Counted from the first letter of the stretch, positions 25,319 to 35,944 are shown. The stretch: DNA of 43,124 bases from Candidatus Kapaibacterium sp. (GCA_025363605.1 JANYDO010000158.1:1-43124), one strand, 5' to 3'. Translations and numbers: made by a program. The notes: generated by a model not told the origin, from the letters alone.

Positions 25319-25345
25319 TTGAACAATATCTTCATTTTATTTTTG
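25319..25345 (+). promoter_or_regulatory. Candidate Bacteroidota-type promoter, mirror copy
   Basis: TTG at 25319-25321 and TATTTTTG at 25338-25345 precede the deacetylase-like gene; CGGGAG lies four bases before its ATG. Confidence 0.4.
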
Positions 25346-25370
25346 TGTCCATAACTGTATCGGGAGTACC

Positions 25371-26510
25371 ATGCCAATCATCGGTCGAGTTTGCAATACT
25401 TGTTTTGCCCTGACGACGTTTTTGCTTTCTGCTTGTGTCTCATCGGGCGGTTTGGTCATTCCCTCTGAGCAAGATTCTTGTAGCATTTCCATTGCAAAAT
25501 GGCAATCCGACCGACCCTCCGCCGTTTCTATGACGTTCGACCACGCTTGGGGCTATGCTGACGTTGGTGAAATGTGGTTACGCCGTGTTATCGCTGATTC
25601 TGTTTTGCCCGCAGATTTCGATTATACTTCCAGCTATATCTACGAAGTACGTCAGCAACGGTGCGCTGCCGACACCTTGCAGCGTCTTGGCATCTCATTT
25701 TTTGCGCATGGTCATTTGCACGTCAATACTGATGCAATGAGCTATGTCGAAGCGCTTGCAAATTTTCGTCAATGTCAAGATTCTATGCGCTCGCTGGGCA
25801 TGAAGCCACTTTTGTATGCCTATCCGGGCGGTTATGGGTACAATCCCAGTACGCGAAAAGCCGCCGAAGACGCGGGGTTCTTGGCTGCCCGAATGTTTGC
25901 TCCACTGGAAAGCCCCTATATTCTTGCAGAAGGTGGTGCAACGATTGATTGGTACAGGCTTCCTACGCTTACGATGTTTAGTCGAGCATTTCAAGCTCAT
26001 AGTCCATTATTGCAAAAAGGGACAACAATTACGCACGATACTGAAGAATTGAAGCCGTTTCTGAGCGAAAATGTGCGGCGTGGTTCATGGCTGATTCTCA
26101 CCTATCACGCAATCGGGCGCAATGATGAAGAAAATAGCTACGAAATGCACGATTTCCTCACGGATATTACTGCCGTAAGGGCGCATGATTGCTGGTTCGC
26201 GCGGATGCGTGACGTAACGCTTTACACACGAGAGCGTGAAGTGGCTAAGATGACACTAGAATGTCGTCGTGATACAAATGGTCGTTTGGAGCAAGTATTA
26301 GTCAGGCTTGAGGATGGCTTACCTGATGACGTGTACGACGTACCTCTCACTGTCGTCGTTACGCCTCTGCTTGCATGGCAGGGCAAGAAGCTACGGGCTT
26401 TTCCCCAAGATAATCCCAATGCCGCACAAACGCTTGTCCCATGCCGCGCTGCATCGTGGAGGTTCACAGTTCTGCCAAATGGCAAAACGTATATTCTGAC
26501 TGCTGAATAA
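25371..26510 (+). CDS. Polysaccharide deacetylase-like lipoprotein, mirror copy
   Basis: Identical to 16615-17754. In this arm the operon reads forward: lipoprotein, 35-base gap, DUF1800, 29-base gap, DUF1501. Confidence 0.75.
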   Translation: MPIIGRVCNTCFALTTFLLSACVSSGGLVIPSEQDSCSISIAKWQSDRPSAVSMTFDHAWGYADVGEMWLRRVIADSVLPADFDYTSSYIYEVRQQRCAADTLQRLGISFFAHGHLHVNTDAMSYVEALANFRQCQDSMRSLGMKPLLYAYPGGYGYNPSTRKAAEDAGFLAARMFAPLESPYILAEGGATIDWYRLPTLTMFSRAFQAHSPLLQKGTTITHDTEELKPFLSENVRRGSWLILTYHAIGRNDEENSYEMHDFLTDITAVRAHDCWFARMRDVTLYTREREVAKMTLECRRDTNGRLEQVLVRLEDGLPDDVYDVPLTVVVTPLLAWQGKKLRAFPQDNPNAAQTLVPCRAASWRFTVLPNGKTYILTAE

Positions 26511-26545
26511 TCATCTCATGAAGGTCTATCACTTTTTCCTATGCC

Positions 26546-28084
26546 ATGAAACCATACATACCTACACCTGCAAACCCTTGGAATGCAGAAAAAGCCGCCC
26601 ATTTACTGCGCCGCACTGCCATTGGTGTAAAGCCAAGTGAGATAGAGCGAGCTGTGCACGAGGGTTTTGCAAAGACTATTGAACGCCTGTTTACGCCGTA
26701 TTCGCCGCCATTGGGATTTATTACGGACTGGGTGGGTAAAGAGCCGGACACGTTTCCGCGCCCTGAGGGTGCTGTTTACGACGCATGGTTTTGGGATGTG
26801 ATGGGGCGCAGAACAGGCTTTAATCAGTGGTGGATGCAAACGATGGTCGAAGCGCCTATCTCGCTTGGCGATCGTATGACGCTCTTTTGGCATGGACATT
26901 TTACGACCTCGTTTTCTTTTGTGCAGCACGCCGAATGGATGTGGACGCAGCACCAACTCTTGCGCCGCCACGGGTTGGGTAATTTTAAGCAGTTCGTGAA
27001 AGATATAACCGTTGACGTAGCAATGCTGTGGTATTTGAACGGTTTGGAAAATCAAAAAACCGAACATGGTGCTGCCATTAACGAAAACTATGCACGGGAG
27101 CTGATGGAGCTTTACACAATGGGCATTCTGGATGGAAAGGGCGCTCCGAACTATACGCAACACGATGTCCGCGAAGCCGCACGGTCACTGACGGGTTGGA
27201 AAGTTAAGCCGGGGCAAGATGACCACCACGCAAGCCTTGAAAGTGCCTTCTATCCTTGGTACTGGGATGGTGGCGACAAGACATTTTTGGGGCAAACAGG
27301 CAAATGGAAGGCGCTGGATGTGGTAGAGATTATTTTTCGTGAGCGAGCTGGCGCTGTGGCGCATTTCATCTGCCGTAAACTCTATCGTTGGTTTGTTGCG
27401 GCTGAAGGAGAGGACACGTCAGAAAGCGAAGTCATTATTGCACAAATGGCAAAAATATTCATTGCCTCAGATTGGGAAATTGAACCTGTTGTGCGAGAAT
27501 TACTCACAAGCGAAGAGTTCTTCATGCAAGATAATATCGGATGTTTGCCCAAAAATGGGATTGAATTGCTGGTGGGAATGCTTCGCACATTTGCCATTAC
27601 CGATGTCCCGGATTTCCAGAAAACCCGCACTCTTGCTGAACGGTGGAATCAAAACGATATGCTGCTCCGCATGGAGTCGCTGGGGCATTGGCTGTGCTTT
27701 CCGCCCAGCGTTGCGGGGTGGGGCGATGGTCGTGGCTGGCTAACATCGTCGTCCTTGGCGGTGCGCTTGAAATATGCCACGCGGATAATGAACGGCACAA
27801 TGCTTTTCCGCGACGATGGTTATCCCTGTTTTACGTTTGACCCCATCGGCTTCGCAAAGCAGTTTTCTGGCGCAGCACATCCGAAAGAATTAGTTGTTGC
27901 AATGGCAACCGCGCTGTGGAGCATTCCGCCGGACGAAGGAGAAACCGCTATTTTGCTAGAATCGCTTTTAGACGGCGGAATTGATTATGAATGGAGTTTG
28001 GACGATGCCGCTCAACACCCTGAATCTCGTTTGCGGAAATGTCTTGCGCAACTTGTTTCGATGCCAAAATTTCAATTACTGTAA
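26546..28084 (+). CDS. DUF1800 family protein, mirror copy
   Basis: Identical to 15041-16579. An out-of-frame ATG five bases upstream (atgccatga) ends after two codons and is not the start; the family motif AAHLLRR lies 17 residues into the frame from ATG 26546, as expected. Confidence 0.86.
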   Translation: MKPYIPTPANPWNAEKAAHLLRRTAIGVKPSEIERAVHEGFAKTIERLFTPYSPPLGFITDWVGKEPDTFPRPEGAVYDAWFWDVMGRRTGFNQWWMQTMVEAPISLGDRMTLFWHGHFTTSFSFVQHAEWMWTQHQLLRRHGLGNFKQFVKDITVDVAMLWYLNGLENQKTEHGAAINENYARELMELYTMGILDGKGAPNYTQHDVREAARSLTGWKVKPGQDDHHASLESAFYPWYWDGGDKTFLGQTGKWKALDVVEIIFRERAGAVAHFICRKLYRWFVAAEGEDTSESEVIIAQMAKIFIASDWEIEPVVRELLTSEEFFMQDNIGCLPKNGIELLVGMLRTFAITDVPDFQKTRTLAERWNQNDMLLRMESLGHWLCFPPSVAGWGDGRGWLTSSSLAVRLKYATRIMNGTMLFRDDGYPCFTFDPIGFAKQFSGAAHPKELVVAMATALWSIPPDEGETAILLESLLDGGIDYEWSLDDAAQHPESRLRKCLAQLVSMPKFQLL

Positions 28085-28103
28085 TTCACAATGATTCACA
28101 ATG
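28084..28103. repeat. 10-bp tandem duplication at the DUF1800/DUF1501 junction, mirror copy
   Basis: attcacaatg repeated twice, directly followed by the GGGAGG ribosome site of DUF1501. Confidence 0.65.
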
Positions 28104-28113
28104 GGAGGCGTTT

Positions 28114-29685
28114 ATGAGTATTTCCCGAAGGAATTTTTTGACAATGCTTGCTGCATCGGGTGCTAGTTTGCCGGGTCTGCCGTCATTACAAGCATTTGCG
28201 CACACGCTGTCGCCTCATTCGCTTCTCAGCGGCGATACGAAGGAGCAAGACAATACGGTTCTCGTCATTGTACGGCTCTTTGGCGGCAACGATGGTCTCA
28301 ATACAGTCGTGCCCTACACCGATGAAAACTACTACAAAGCCAGACGTGATAGGCAATACGACATCAGCATCACGCCGGAAGACGCATTAAAGTTACCCAA
28401 TTCTTCTACGGCGGGCTTGCATCCTGCACTTGGTTCGCTGAAAACACTCTACGATGAGAATAAAGTGCTGATTGTGCAGAATGTTGGCTATGCTGAACAG
28501 GATTTATCGCACTTCCGCTCCAATGAAATTTGGCTCACTGCCAGCGATCCAAGTGTATATGAGCAGTCCGGCTGGCTTGGACGTTTTTTGGAGGCGCGGT
28601 ATCCCGATTATCCTCGTATTCTGCCCGAAGCACCGTTTGCTCTCGAAATGGGGCGTAGTCTAAGCCGGACGCTTGCGGGGCGCAATAACACGACGCTGGG
28701 GGTGAATGTGAACGATGCGTCATTTATTCCACAGCCGCCTACTGCCACGTCCGCGCCTTACGGCAAAGCTGCCCGCGAAGTAGAATTTGTGCGGGAATCG
28801 CTGCGGCAATCGAATGTGTTTTTGACAGAAATTGCACGTGTTTGGGAGAAGGAAGCCCGCAATCGCGTGGAATATCCCAAGCATGAGTGGTCGAGCCATC
28901 TTGCGCGTGTGGCACGACTGATTGCCGGCGGTATGAAAACCCGTTTGTATCTGGTAAACACCGCGCTGTGGGATTTCCACCACAACCAACTTGCTGACCA
29001 AGCCCAAATGCTCCGCGATTTGGGCGATGCAATCTATGCTTTCCAGCGAGACCTTGAGGCGTTTGGCGTAGCCAAGCGTGTTGTAGTGCTGACAATAAGC
29101 GAATTTGGCAGAAGGCTCGAAACGACGCATAGTGGTACTGATCACGGCGCGGCTTCATGCCTTTTTCTTGTGGGAGAGCGCGTCAATGCTGGCATTATCG
29201 GCAGCGACCCTGATTGCTCAAACACTGATGCTGACGGGAATATCCGTTGGCAATATGACTTCAGGCAAATATATGCGTCACTGTTGGCACAGTGGCTCGG
29301 TGCAAAGCCTGACGAAATATCACCTTCAGCCTTGCCACACGCTGTGGAGCAATTGCCGCTTATTCGCGGGGCGTTTGCTACGGCATGGCGGCGAGAGCTA
29401 TCAAGTTCGGTCTTGGATGTAAGCCCTATTTGTCCTAATCCGGCTTCGATACAGGCGGCTGTGATTGTGAATGTGTCTGCTTTGCCGAAGAGTAAGCGAA
29501 ATTTACCACTCTCGGTGCTTGTGAGCGATATGCGTGGTAGCCTGATAGAGAGCCGCGCTGTCGAAACATCGCTTCAGGAAGTAGAAGTTATTTTCGACGT
29601 TCGCCTTTGGGCAAGCGGTTCGTACATTGTTGAACTAGAATTAGGCGGTATGCGGTGTACACGGTTATTGACCGTAATGAGATAA
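28114..29685 (+). CDS. DUF1501 protein with Tat signal and type IX-like tail, mirror copy
   Basis: Identical to 13440-15011. The GGGAGG ribosome site five bases before ATG 28114 and the SRRNFL motif at residues 4-9 fix the start. The gene converges with trhO, 30 bases apart. Confidence 0.86.
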   Translation: MSISRRNFLTMLAASGASLPGLPSLQAFAHTLSPHSLLSGDTKEQDNTVLVIVRLFGGNDGLNTVVPYTDENYYKARRDRQYDISITPEDALKLPNSSTAGLHPALGSLKTLYDENKVLIVQNVGYAEQDLSHFRSNEIWLTASDPSVYEQSGWLGRFLEARYPDYPRILPEAPFALEMGRSLSRTLAGRNNTTLGVNVNDASFIPQPPTATSAPYGKAAREVEFVRESLRQSNVFLTEIARVWEKEARNRVEYPKHEWSSHLARVARLIAGGMKTRLYLVNTALWDFHHNQLADQAQMLRDLGDAIYAFQRDLEAFGVAKRVVVLTISEFGRRLETTHSGTDHGAASCLFLVGERVNAGIIGSDPDCSNTDADGNIRWQYDFRQIYASLLAQWLGAKPDEISPSALPHAVEQLPLIRGAFATAWRRELSSSVLDVSPICPNPASIQAAVIVNVSALPKSKRNLPLSVLVSDMRGSLIESRAVETSLQEVEVIFDVRLWASGSYIVELELGGMRCTRLLTVMR

Positions 29686-29715
29686 TTCTATTGCTTGAAT
29701 TCAAGTGCGATAATT

Positions 29716-30546
29716 TTATATTGTTTGCTCCACAAACCCGCACTCCGGCTGCCACGAGCAGTGAAACCGATTATCCGCAGGCTTGCCGCAGGTGGCGCAG
29801 TACACCACGCGGAAATCGTCGTCTTGGTCAACAGGCACGGAAATGCGTTCATCGAAGACGTAGCAGCGTCCCTCAAAGCCCTTTCCGCGTACAACGGGAT
29901 CTTTGGCGTAGCTCACAATGCCGCCGTTTAACTGCGCCACGTCCGTAAAACCTTCCTTGAGCAGGAAGCCGCTCAGTTTCTCGCAGCGAATACCGCCGGT
30001 GCAATAGGTCAGGATTTTTTTGTTTTTGTATTCACCTAAATGTTCCCGAATCCATTCGGGAAACTCGCGCGACGAATCCACATCGGGACGGATAGCGCCC
30101 TCGAAGTGTCCCAAATCATATTCGTAGCCGTTGCGCCCGTCCAGAATAATGACATCTTCCTCCAGCATAGAGCGGCGAAATTCTTCGGGCGAAAGGTGCT
30201 TTCCCGTGATTTCATTAGGGTCAATCTCAGTGTCGAATCGCCACGTGACGATTTCGTGTTTGGCGCGGACGTACATTTTTTTGAACGCATTTTCGTCAGC
30301 TTCATCAATTTTGAACCAGAGGTCTTCAAATCGTGAATCGGTGCGCATCTCGCGGATATAAGCGTTCGTCTGCTCCGGCGTACCCGACACCGTGCCATTG
30401 ATGCCTTCCGGCGCAACAACGATGCGCCCTTTCAGTCCCAGCGATTCGCAGAAAGCGAGATGCTCATCGGCAAAACTTTCAAAATCGGGAATGGCGATAT
30501 ATTTGTAATAGAGTAAAATGCGATAAGGAAGCGTTATGTTCTGCAT
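29716..30546 (-). CDS. trhO: tRNA uridine(34) hydroxylase TrhO, mirror copy
   Basis: Identical to 12579-13409. A 12-bp perfect palindrome (cttgaattcaag, 29694-29705) lies in the convergent gap after its stop; it has no T-run, so I do not call it a terminator. Confidence 0.88.
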   Translation of the reverse strand: MQNITLPYRILLYYKYIAIPDFESFADEHLAFCESLGLKGRIVVAPEGINGTVSGTPEQTNAYIREMRTDSRFEDLWFKIDEADENAFKKMYVRAKHEIVTWRFDTEIDPNEITGKHLSPEEFRRSMLEEDVIILDGRNGYEYDLGHFEGAIRPDVDSSREFPEWIREHLGEYKNKKILTYCTGGIRCEKLSGFLLKEGFTDVAQLNGGIVSYAKDPVVRGKGFEGRCYVFDERISVPVDQDDDFRVVYCATCGKPADNRFHCSWQPECGFVEQTI

Positions 30547-30558
30547 GATGCTTGAAAT

Positions 30559-30602
30559 CTGAATCCGTAAAAAATCTGTTGTATTCGTGTTTATCCGTGT
30601 CC
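30559..30602. repeat. ACGGAT/CACGAAT word repeat upstream of trhO, mirror copy
   Basis: Mirror of 12523-12566. Confidence 0.45.
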
Positions 30603-30725
30603 AAAAAAATCGTGAACACAAAAATACGAAAGTGCGAAATAACACCGCAGCACGAAATTTTCCGAAAGTTCTTGATAATCGCTTGCCTCTTGCGTAAGTT
30701 AATCTAAGTAAATATATCGTTGCAA

Positions 30726-30753
30726 AAAAACTTGTGTATGTAAGCAAGTTTTT
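30726..30753. promoter_or_regulatory. AT-rich hairpin in the trhO divergent gap, mirror copy
   Basis: Mirror of 12372-12399: 9-bp stem, 10-base loop. Confidence 0.25.
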
Positions 30754-30819
30754 GTAATCTTGATAACGAAATTCTTGCATTTTTTATTACAAAAAATATC
30801 AAAAAAGTGAGGCAATACT

Positions 30820-31179
30820 ATGGTACGACAACGCTATGAATTCGATACGGAGCAAAATGCTATTATCGCTGGTTTGGCGCTGCGCTTAACCATTATCGGT
30901 GCTGTTTGTTTCCTTATTGGTGTGGGAGTTCTCCTGATGATGTTTGCTCGCACCGGAAACCTGTTGGCAATGCTAATTGCGGGATTGGCTATTGCCTTTG
31001 GCTCACTTGCTATCTATGCTGCACAGGCTTTTCGCAAAATTACGACCACGCAGACACGCGATATGGATCATTTGGTCGAAGCGCTCCGCACACTGAATCG
31101 TGTCTATAACGTACAAATTGCTGCTATCCTTGCCGGTGCTATTGGTGTGGGCTATTTTGTCTGGAATATTTGGAAATAA
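30820..31179 (+). CDS. Small three-helix membrane protein, mirror copy
   Basis: Identical to 11946-12305. GTGAGG lies seven bases before ATG 30820, one of the clearer ribosome sites in the window. Confidence 0.68.
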   Translation: MVRQRYEFDTEQNAIIAGLALRLTIIGAVCFLIGVGVLLMMFARTGNLLAMLIAGLAIAFGSLAIYAAQAFRKITTTQTRDMDHLVEALRTLNRVYNVQIAAILAGAIGVGYFVWNIWK

Positions 31180-31268
31180 AGTATCGCCCTTCAAGATAGT
31201 ATTCTTGGCTTCTATATTTTTCATTATTGCAAAAAATAGTTTTCTTTTTACTGTAATTTTTACGCTTT

Positions 31269-32849
31269 ATGCTTCGTTCATTTCAGGATTTAGTGCGCGT
31301 ATTGACGTTGCATCCGGCAAAATACGAAGCAATTTATTATCCGCGTAAGACAGTCGCCGGCGACTATGACAAACTCTTCGAGATTATTCGCAAGGGCAAT
31401 CACGAAAACGAAGAAGATGTCGCGGATGACCTCTTTGGCGCACGAGATTCCAAGACCACTACACGCTATTTCACACTGAAGTCCCGCCTGAAAGACCGCA
31501 TAGAAAGCGGTTTCTTTTTCCTTTCCACCGAGCGCTTTTCGCACCGTACTGCCCGCCGATATGCCGCATGGAAGGAGCAGATTATCGTGTGGATGCTCTG
31601 GCGCGTCGGAGCGCATGAAACCGCCGTGCAGCGTCTCGAAAAACTCGCAGAAGAAGCAGAAATACTCGGTTGGAGCGATGTTTGCATCTTTGCCTATCGC
31701 TCTATCCGCACATTTCAGGCGCAGCAGGGTTCGATGGTCTTACTGAAAAAGTATGATGCTTTGCTCCAAAGCGCTCTTCAGCGCCAGACATCGGAAATTC
31801 AAGCAGAAACGCTGCTTGCTGAAATTGAAGTCTTTAAGGCGCGTGAAACCTTGCTTGGGAGCGAACATGAGAATCTCTGCCAAACTGCCCTCGCGGAGAT
31901 AGAGCGCCTCCAAAAGCAACATCCTACCTACGTTCTCACTGCACTCGCTAGTAAAGCCGCCCAATATCTTGCCGAAGCTCGTCAGTCGTACCCAAGCGTT
32001 CTCTCTACGCTGGAAAATGCCCAACGCCTGTGTGCAGAGTACCCGCACGGGCTAGAGAACGAGGAACAAAACGCTTTTGCTGCCGAAGCACTGCCATATA
32101 CACTTGCCGCACGGGACTTTGAGCGCTGCAAGCAAGCCATAGAGCGCCTAGCGAAAGAGACGCTGCCGGAAATGCCCGAAATACTCACTACATTTGAGTA
32201 TTATTTTGCGACCGCTATGCAGAGTCAGAACTACGAGGCAACGTCGGGAATGCTGGAACAGGTGTATCAAACACAAGCCTTCACACGCTTTGCAGACAAT
32301 CATTCTACTCGCTGGAGAGTGTATGAACTCTATGCGCGGTTCATTCTCAAAGCCGATATGCCGCAGCGTCCGACGCTCTTCAAGCCGCGATTTTCGGTGA
32401 ATAAAATGCTTGCCGAGCGCCCATCATTTGCGAACGATGCAGCGTTTATGAACTGTGCATGGCTTTTGGCGCAGGTGTTTTTTCTCTTAGACGATGGCGA
32501 TTTTGATGGTATTCGTGCCGTCAATGCCGAATTACTTCCGTATCACGACAAATACTTGCGCAAAGACGCGATGAATTATCGTTTGCAATGCTTCTTGCGC
32601 ATGGTGAATTACGCGGTGATGTGTAATTTTGAACTAACCGAAACTATCCGCAAGACCCGCAAATACTGTGACTGGCTCGCTTCGGCACGAAAATTTGACC
32701 TCGTGAAGGCGCAAACGCTGGAAGTTCTGCCCTACGAACATCTCTGGGCGCTTATTCTCTTTCGCATGGCAAACAAAAACGAGCGGACGCACACACCATC
32801 GCGGTTGGTGCTGCTGAATGCCTCAAACCCTCTTCCATACTACGCTTGA
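31269..32849 (+). CDS. Unrecognised 526-residue helical protein, mirror copy
   Basis: Identical to 10276-11856. The 89-base gap before it is AT-rich and shows no clear ribosome site; MLRSFQDLVRVLTLHP is the first plausible start. Confidence 0.75.
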   Translation: MLRSFQDLVRVLTLHPAKYEAIYYPRKTVAGDYDKLFEIIRKGNHENEEDVADDLFGARDSKTTTRYFTLKSRLKDRIESGFFFLSTERFSHRTARRYAAWKEQIIVWMLWRVGAHETAVQRLEKLAEEAEILGWSDVCIFAYRSIRTFQAQQGSMVLLKKYDALLQSALQRQTSEIQAETLLAEIEVFKARETLLGSEHENLCQTALAEIERLQKQHPTYVLTALASKAAQYLAEARQSYPSVLSTLENAQRLCAEYPHGLENEEQNAFAAEALPYTLAARDFERCKQAIERLAKETLPEMPEILTTFEYYFATAMQSQNYEATSGMLEQVYQTQAFTRFADNHSTRWRVYELYARFILKADMPQRPTLFKPRFSVNKMLAERPSFANDAAFMNCAWLLAQVFFLLDDGDFDGIRAVNAELLPYHDKYLRKDAMNYRLQCFLRMVNYAVMCNFELTETIRKTRKYCDWLASARKFDLVKAQTLEVLPYEHLWALILFRMANKNERTHTPSRLVLLNASNPLPYYA

Positions 32850-32866
32850 TGATGCTTGCTTCCGCT

Positions 32867-32894
32867 TCGTAATTTCTCATTCGTAATTTCTCAT
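32867..32894. repeat. 14-bp tandem duplication, mirror copy
   Basis: tcgtaatttctcat repeated twice just after the 526-residue gene and before the creatininase-family gene. Confidence 0.7.
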
Positions 32895-32910
32895 TCATTT
32901 CCCTCCGATT

Positions 32911-33666
32911 ATGTCTCACCTCCTTGCCTCTGCGACGTGGAAAACGGTGCAGAACACTGATTACACCGTCGCTGTGCTGCCGTGGGGCGCTACCGAAGCG
33001 CACAATTACCACCTGCCTTACGCCACCGATTGCATACAAGCGGATTATGTTGCGGCTGAAGCAGCAAAAACTGCTTTCGGTCGAGGCGCAAAGGTCGTTG
33101 TGCTGCCGTGTATTCCTTTTGGTGTGCAGACAGGGCAACTTGACATTAAGCTCTGTATCAACATGAACCCCAGCACACAAGCGGTATTGCTGGCGGATAT
33201 TGTGCATTCTTTGGAAGTGCAAGGGATTGACAAGTTGCTGATTCTGAACGGTCACGGCGGCAATGATTTCCGTCAAATGATACGAGAATTGCAGGCTAGA
33301 ACCCGCGTGTTTCTTTGCACGGCAAACTGGTATCAATGCGCCGACCGCGCGAAATTTTTTGAAGAAAACGGCGACCATGCCGACGAACTGGAAACGAGTG
33401 TGATGCTGCACATTGCGCCGAATCTTGTGCGCCCCTTGAGTGAAGCGGGCGACGGCAAGCAGCGCACAAACCGCATAAAAGCTATGCGCGAGGGCAAAGT
33501 GTGGTCACCTCGTCCGTGGACGAAAATTTCTGCCGATACAGGCGTTGGAAGCCCTTACAAAGCTACGCAGGAGAAAGGGAAAGCGTTTCTGGATGCTGTT
33601 ATTGCATATTTGACAGATTTCCTTGTGGAATTTGCCAACGCGGACACCACAAACCTGTATGAATAG
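32911..33666 (+). CDS. Creatininase-family hydrolase, mirror copy
   Basis: Identical to 9459-10214. CCCTCCGATT before the ATG is not a Shine-Dalgarno; the start is set by the family N-terminus, about 25 residues before the metal motif. Confidence 0.85.
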   Translation: MSHLLASATWKTVQNTDYTVAVLPWGATEAHNYHLPYATDCIQADYVAAEAAKTAFGRGAKVVVLPCIPFGVQTGQLDIKLCINMNPSTQAVLLADIVHSLEVQGIDKLLILNGHGGNDFRQMIRELQARTRVFLCTANWYQCADRAKFFEENGDHADELETSVMLHIAPNLVRPLSEAGDGKQRTNRIKAMREGKVWSPRPWTKISADTGVGSPYKATQEKGKAFLDAVIAYLTDFLVEFANADTTNLYE

Positions 33667-33694
33667 CATGAATAGCGAATCTGTGTGAATAGCG
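33655..33694. repeat. GAATAGC word repeat across the creatininase-gene stop, mirror copy
   Basis: gaatagc three times at spacings of 9 and 17 bases; the first copy supplies the TAG stop. Confidence 0.55.
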
Positions 33695-33714
33695 AACAAC
33701 AATAGAGAACGAAC

Positions 33715-34644
33715 ATGAAGGACGCGGTTAATCACAACGTAGCATTGCACGAGTACCGTCCGTACTTGTTTCATCTGGCATACAACATCTTGGGCGCACG
33801 AGCAGAAGCCGAAGACGTTGTGCAAGATGTTATTACGAGGGTCTGGGAAAAAACCGAGCGTGACCACGCCGAGATACAGAACGTGCGGGCATATTGCGGA
33901 AAATCGGTCGTAAATCGTGCGCTGACGCGCAAAGAAGCGATGCAGCGCGAAATTGCGGAGTCGTATTGGGGCGTATGGCTGCCGGAGCCGCTTGTTACCT
34001 CACTGACGGATGCTTTGCCCGATGCCGGAGCGGAAGCACGGGTGCAGGATTTTGATACGCCAAAGGCAGTGAGCATAGGGCTTCTACGACTGATGGAAGC
34101 GCTCACGCCGCTTGAGCGAGCTGTGTACGTACTGGCAGAACTTTTTGACGAACCCTACTCAGCAACGGCAGAGATGCTGGATATTACCGAAGCTCACGCG
34201 CGAAAACTCATGGAACGCGCTCGCACCAAACTCGAATCCGGCAAAAAGCGCTTTTCCGCCACGCCGCAGCGCCATGCCGAATTTTTTCAGGCATTTGCGC
34301 TTGCTGCACAAGAAGGTAGATATGACGATCTTCGCAGCCTGCTTAAAGAAGACGTAGTGATGTACTCCGACGGTGGCGGTAAAGTCGTTGCCTCGCGTAT
34401 TCCTGTGCATGGGCGTGAGAAAAATATTCTCGCCCTGCGAAATATTGCTGAATGGGCAGCAAAAAACGAGCCTTCTACGTGGCTTCCATACTGGATTAAC
34501 GGGCGTTTGGGCGCGGTTTCTTTGCATAATGAAACGGGTGAAGTTCTCGCAGCACTCACGATGGAAGCCGATGAGAATGGTATTACCGAAATGTATTCCG
34601 TGCGCAATCCCGATAAACTCAAGAGTTTGATGATCAGATTGTGA
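33715..34644 (+). CDS. ECF41-like sigma factor with SnoaL-like domain, mirror copy
   Basis: Identical to 8481-9410. GAGAACGAAC before ATG 33715 is a weak ribosome site. The sigma factor is last in its run of four same-direction genes, so it may be transcribed with the hydrolase. Confidence 0.86.
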   Translation: MKDAVNHNVALHEYRPYLFHLAYNILGARAEAEDVVQDVITRVWEKTERDHAEIQNVRAYCGKSVVNRALTRKEAMQREIAESYWGVWLPEPLVTSLTDALPDAGAEARVQDFDTPKAVSIGLLRLMEALTPLERAVYVLAELFDEPYSATAEMLDITEAHARKLMERARTKLESGKKRFSATPQRHAEFFQAFALAAQEGRYDDLRSLLKEDVVMYSDGGGKVVASRIPVHGREKNILALRNIAEWAAKNEPSTWLPYWINGRLGAVSLHNETGEVLAALTMEADENGITEMYSVRNPDKLKSLMIRL

Positions 34645-34649
34645 TTTTG

Positions 34650-34840
34650 GGGACACAGATGTAACGAATGAGGACGGATAAAGACGGATGGAGGAGTTTT
34701 TTGTGTTAAAGGTTAAAAATTTTAACACGGATTTGAAGAGATGACACGGATTTCACGGATAATGGTAAGTATTTTCAGCTGTTGGCATTTCGTCCAAAAA
34801 AAATCCGTGTAATCTGCGAAATCCTTTTCAAATCCGTGTC
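34650..34840. repeat. ACACGGAT/ATCCGTGT word-repeat block, mirror copy
   Basis: Mirror of 8285-8475, between the convergent sigma-factor and acyltransferase copies. Confidence 0.7.
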
Positions 34841-34846
34841 AAAAAA

Positions 34847-35944
34847 TTACTGCAGCCCTCGCCCTCCTGTCAGCGCACCATAGACGGGCGGCGCAAATCG
34901 CCGCAAAACCGCTCCAAAACTCACGCATACACCTATCACCGTGAGTGGCAGCACGAAATACAACGTCAAGCGATACATCGGCAGAGCGCTCCATATCTGG
35001 AATGCGGAGTACAAAAGATAATTAATCATCGGCACATGGAGTGCATAAATCATAAACGAAAATGCCGACGACCACCGAAACCACTGCCGCGCCATGCACC
35101 ACCGCACAAGGGCATCCATGCCAAACCACGCCACGCCAATCCCCAAGCCTTCGACGACGCGATGCAGCACAAGTAGCCCGATGAATACTGGCGGAGAGGG
35201 TTGGGCGTAAAAGGCGATAATGGTTTTCGCGGCAGCAAGCAGCATCCATGCGGTTGCTACGGAGGGGAGCTTCAACCATGAAGGCGGGGTGTCCAGATTG
35301 AAATTTGTCTTTTGTAGCCATATTCCCACCGTGAAAAAAAGTAATCCTTCCGGTTCGGCAAAACCAAGATGTATCGGCAGCAAAAGCCAAACGCTCACGA
35401 TAAAACCAAACCATACTTTCGGCACTCGCTCAACAGCCCGCAAAAGCAGTGGGTAAGCGGCATTATAGACAAACAGCACGCGAATAAACCACAACTGAAA
35501 TGGCAGGGGCGAAAGCACCCAGCGCAAAAGCGTATCCTGCCACTTGTATTCAGCAATGGGTTGGCTGAGTTGCGCTGCCCGCACGGATTCAACCGAAAGC
35601 GACCACTCTTCCAAACCCCATGTCATCAGCAAACCCAGCGCGCTCCAGAGCAGATACGGAAGCAAAAGTGTTCGCACACGACCTTTCATGCGCTCTCCGT
35701 GTGGTTTTGTGTCGCCCAATGCAAACAAATATCCCGAAATCGCAAAAAGCATCGGAATACGAAACCGAAAAATGCCGTTTGCCGTGAAATACTCGAAAAA
35801 GCTGGTAACGGTGAGTTTGTCGGCAACGTGTGAAAACGGCTCCAAATAGCGGTCTGTCAGGTTGTAGCCATGTACAAATACCAAGAGCAGCATCGAAACA
35901 AATGCCCAAAATCGAAATTTTTGACTGAGAAAGGGAGAAATCAT
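34847..35944 (-). CDS. Acyltransferase 3 family membrane protein, mirror copy
   Basis: Identical to 7181-8278; divergent from the cytochrome-b-like gene at 36123. Confidence 0.8.
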   Translation of the reverse strand: MISPFLSQKFRFWAFVSMLLLVFVHGYNLTDRYLEPFSHVADKLTVTSFFEYFTANGIFRFRIPMLFAISGYLFALGDTKPHGERMKGRVRTLLLPYLLWSALGLLMTWGLEEWSLSVESVRAAQLSQPIAEYKWQDTLLRWVLSPLPFQLWFIRVLFVYNAAYPLLLRAVERVPKVWFGFIVSVWLLLPIHLGFAEPEGLLFFTVGIWLQKTNFNLDTPPSWLKLPSVATAWMLLAAAKTIIAFYAQPSPPVFIGLLVLHRVVEGLGIGVAWFGMDALVRWCMARQWFRWSSAFSFMIYALHVPMINYLLYSAFQIWSALPMYRLTLYFVLPLTVIGVCVSFGAVLRRFAPPVYGALTGGRGLQ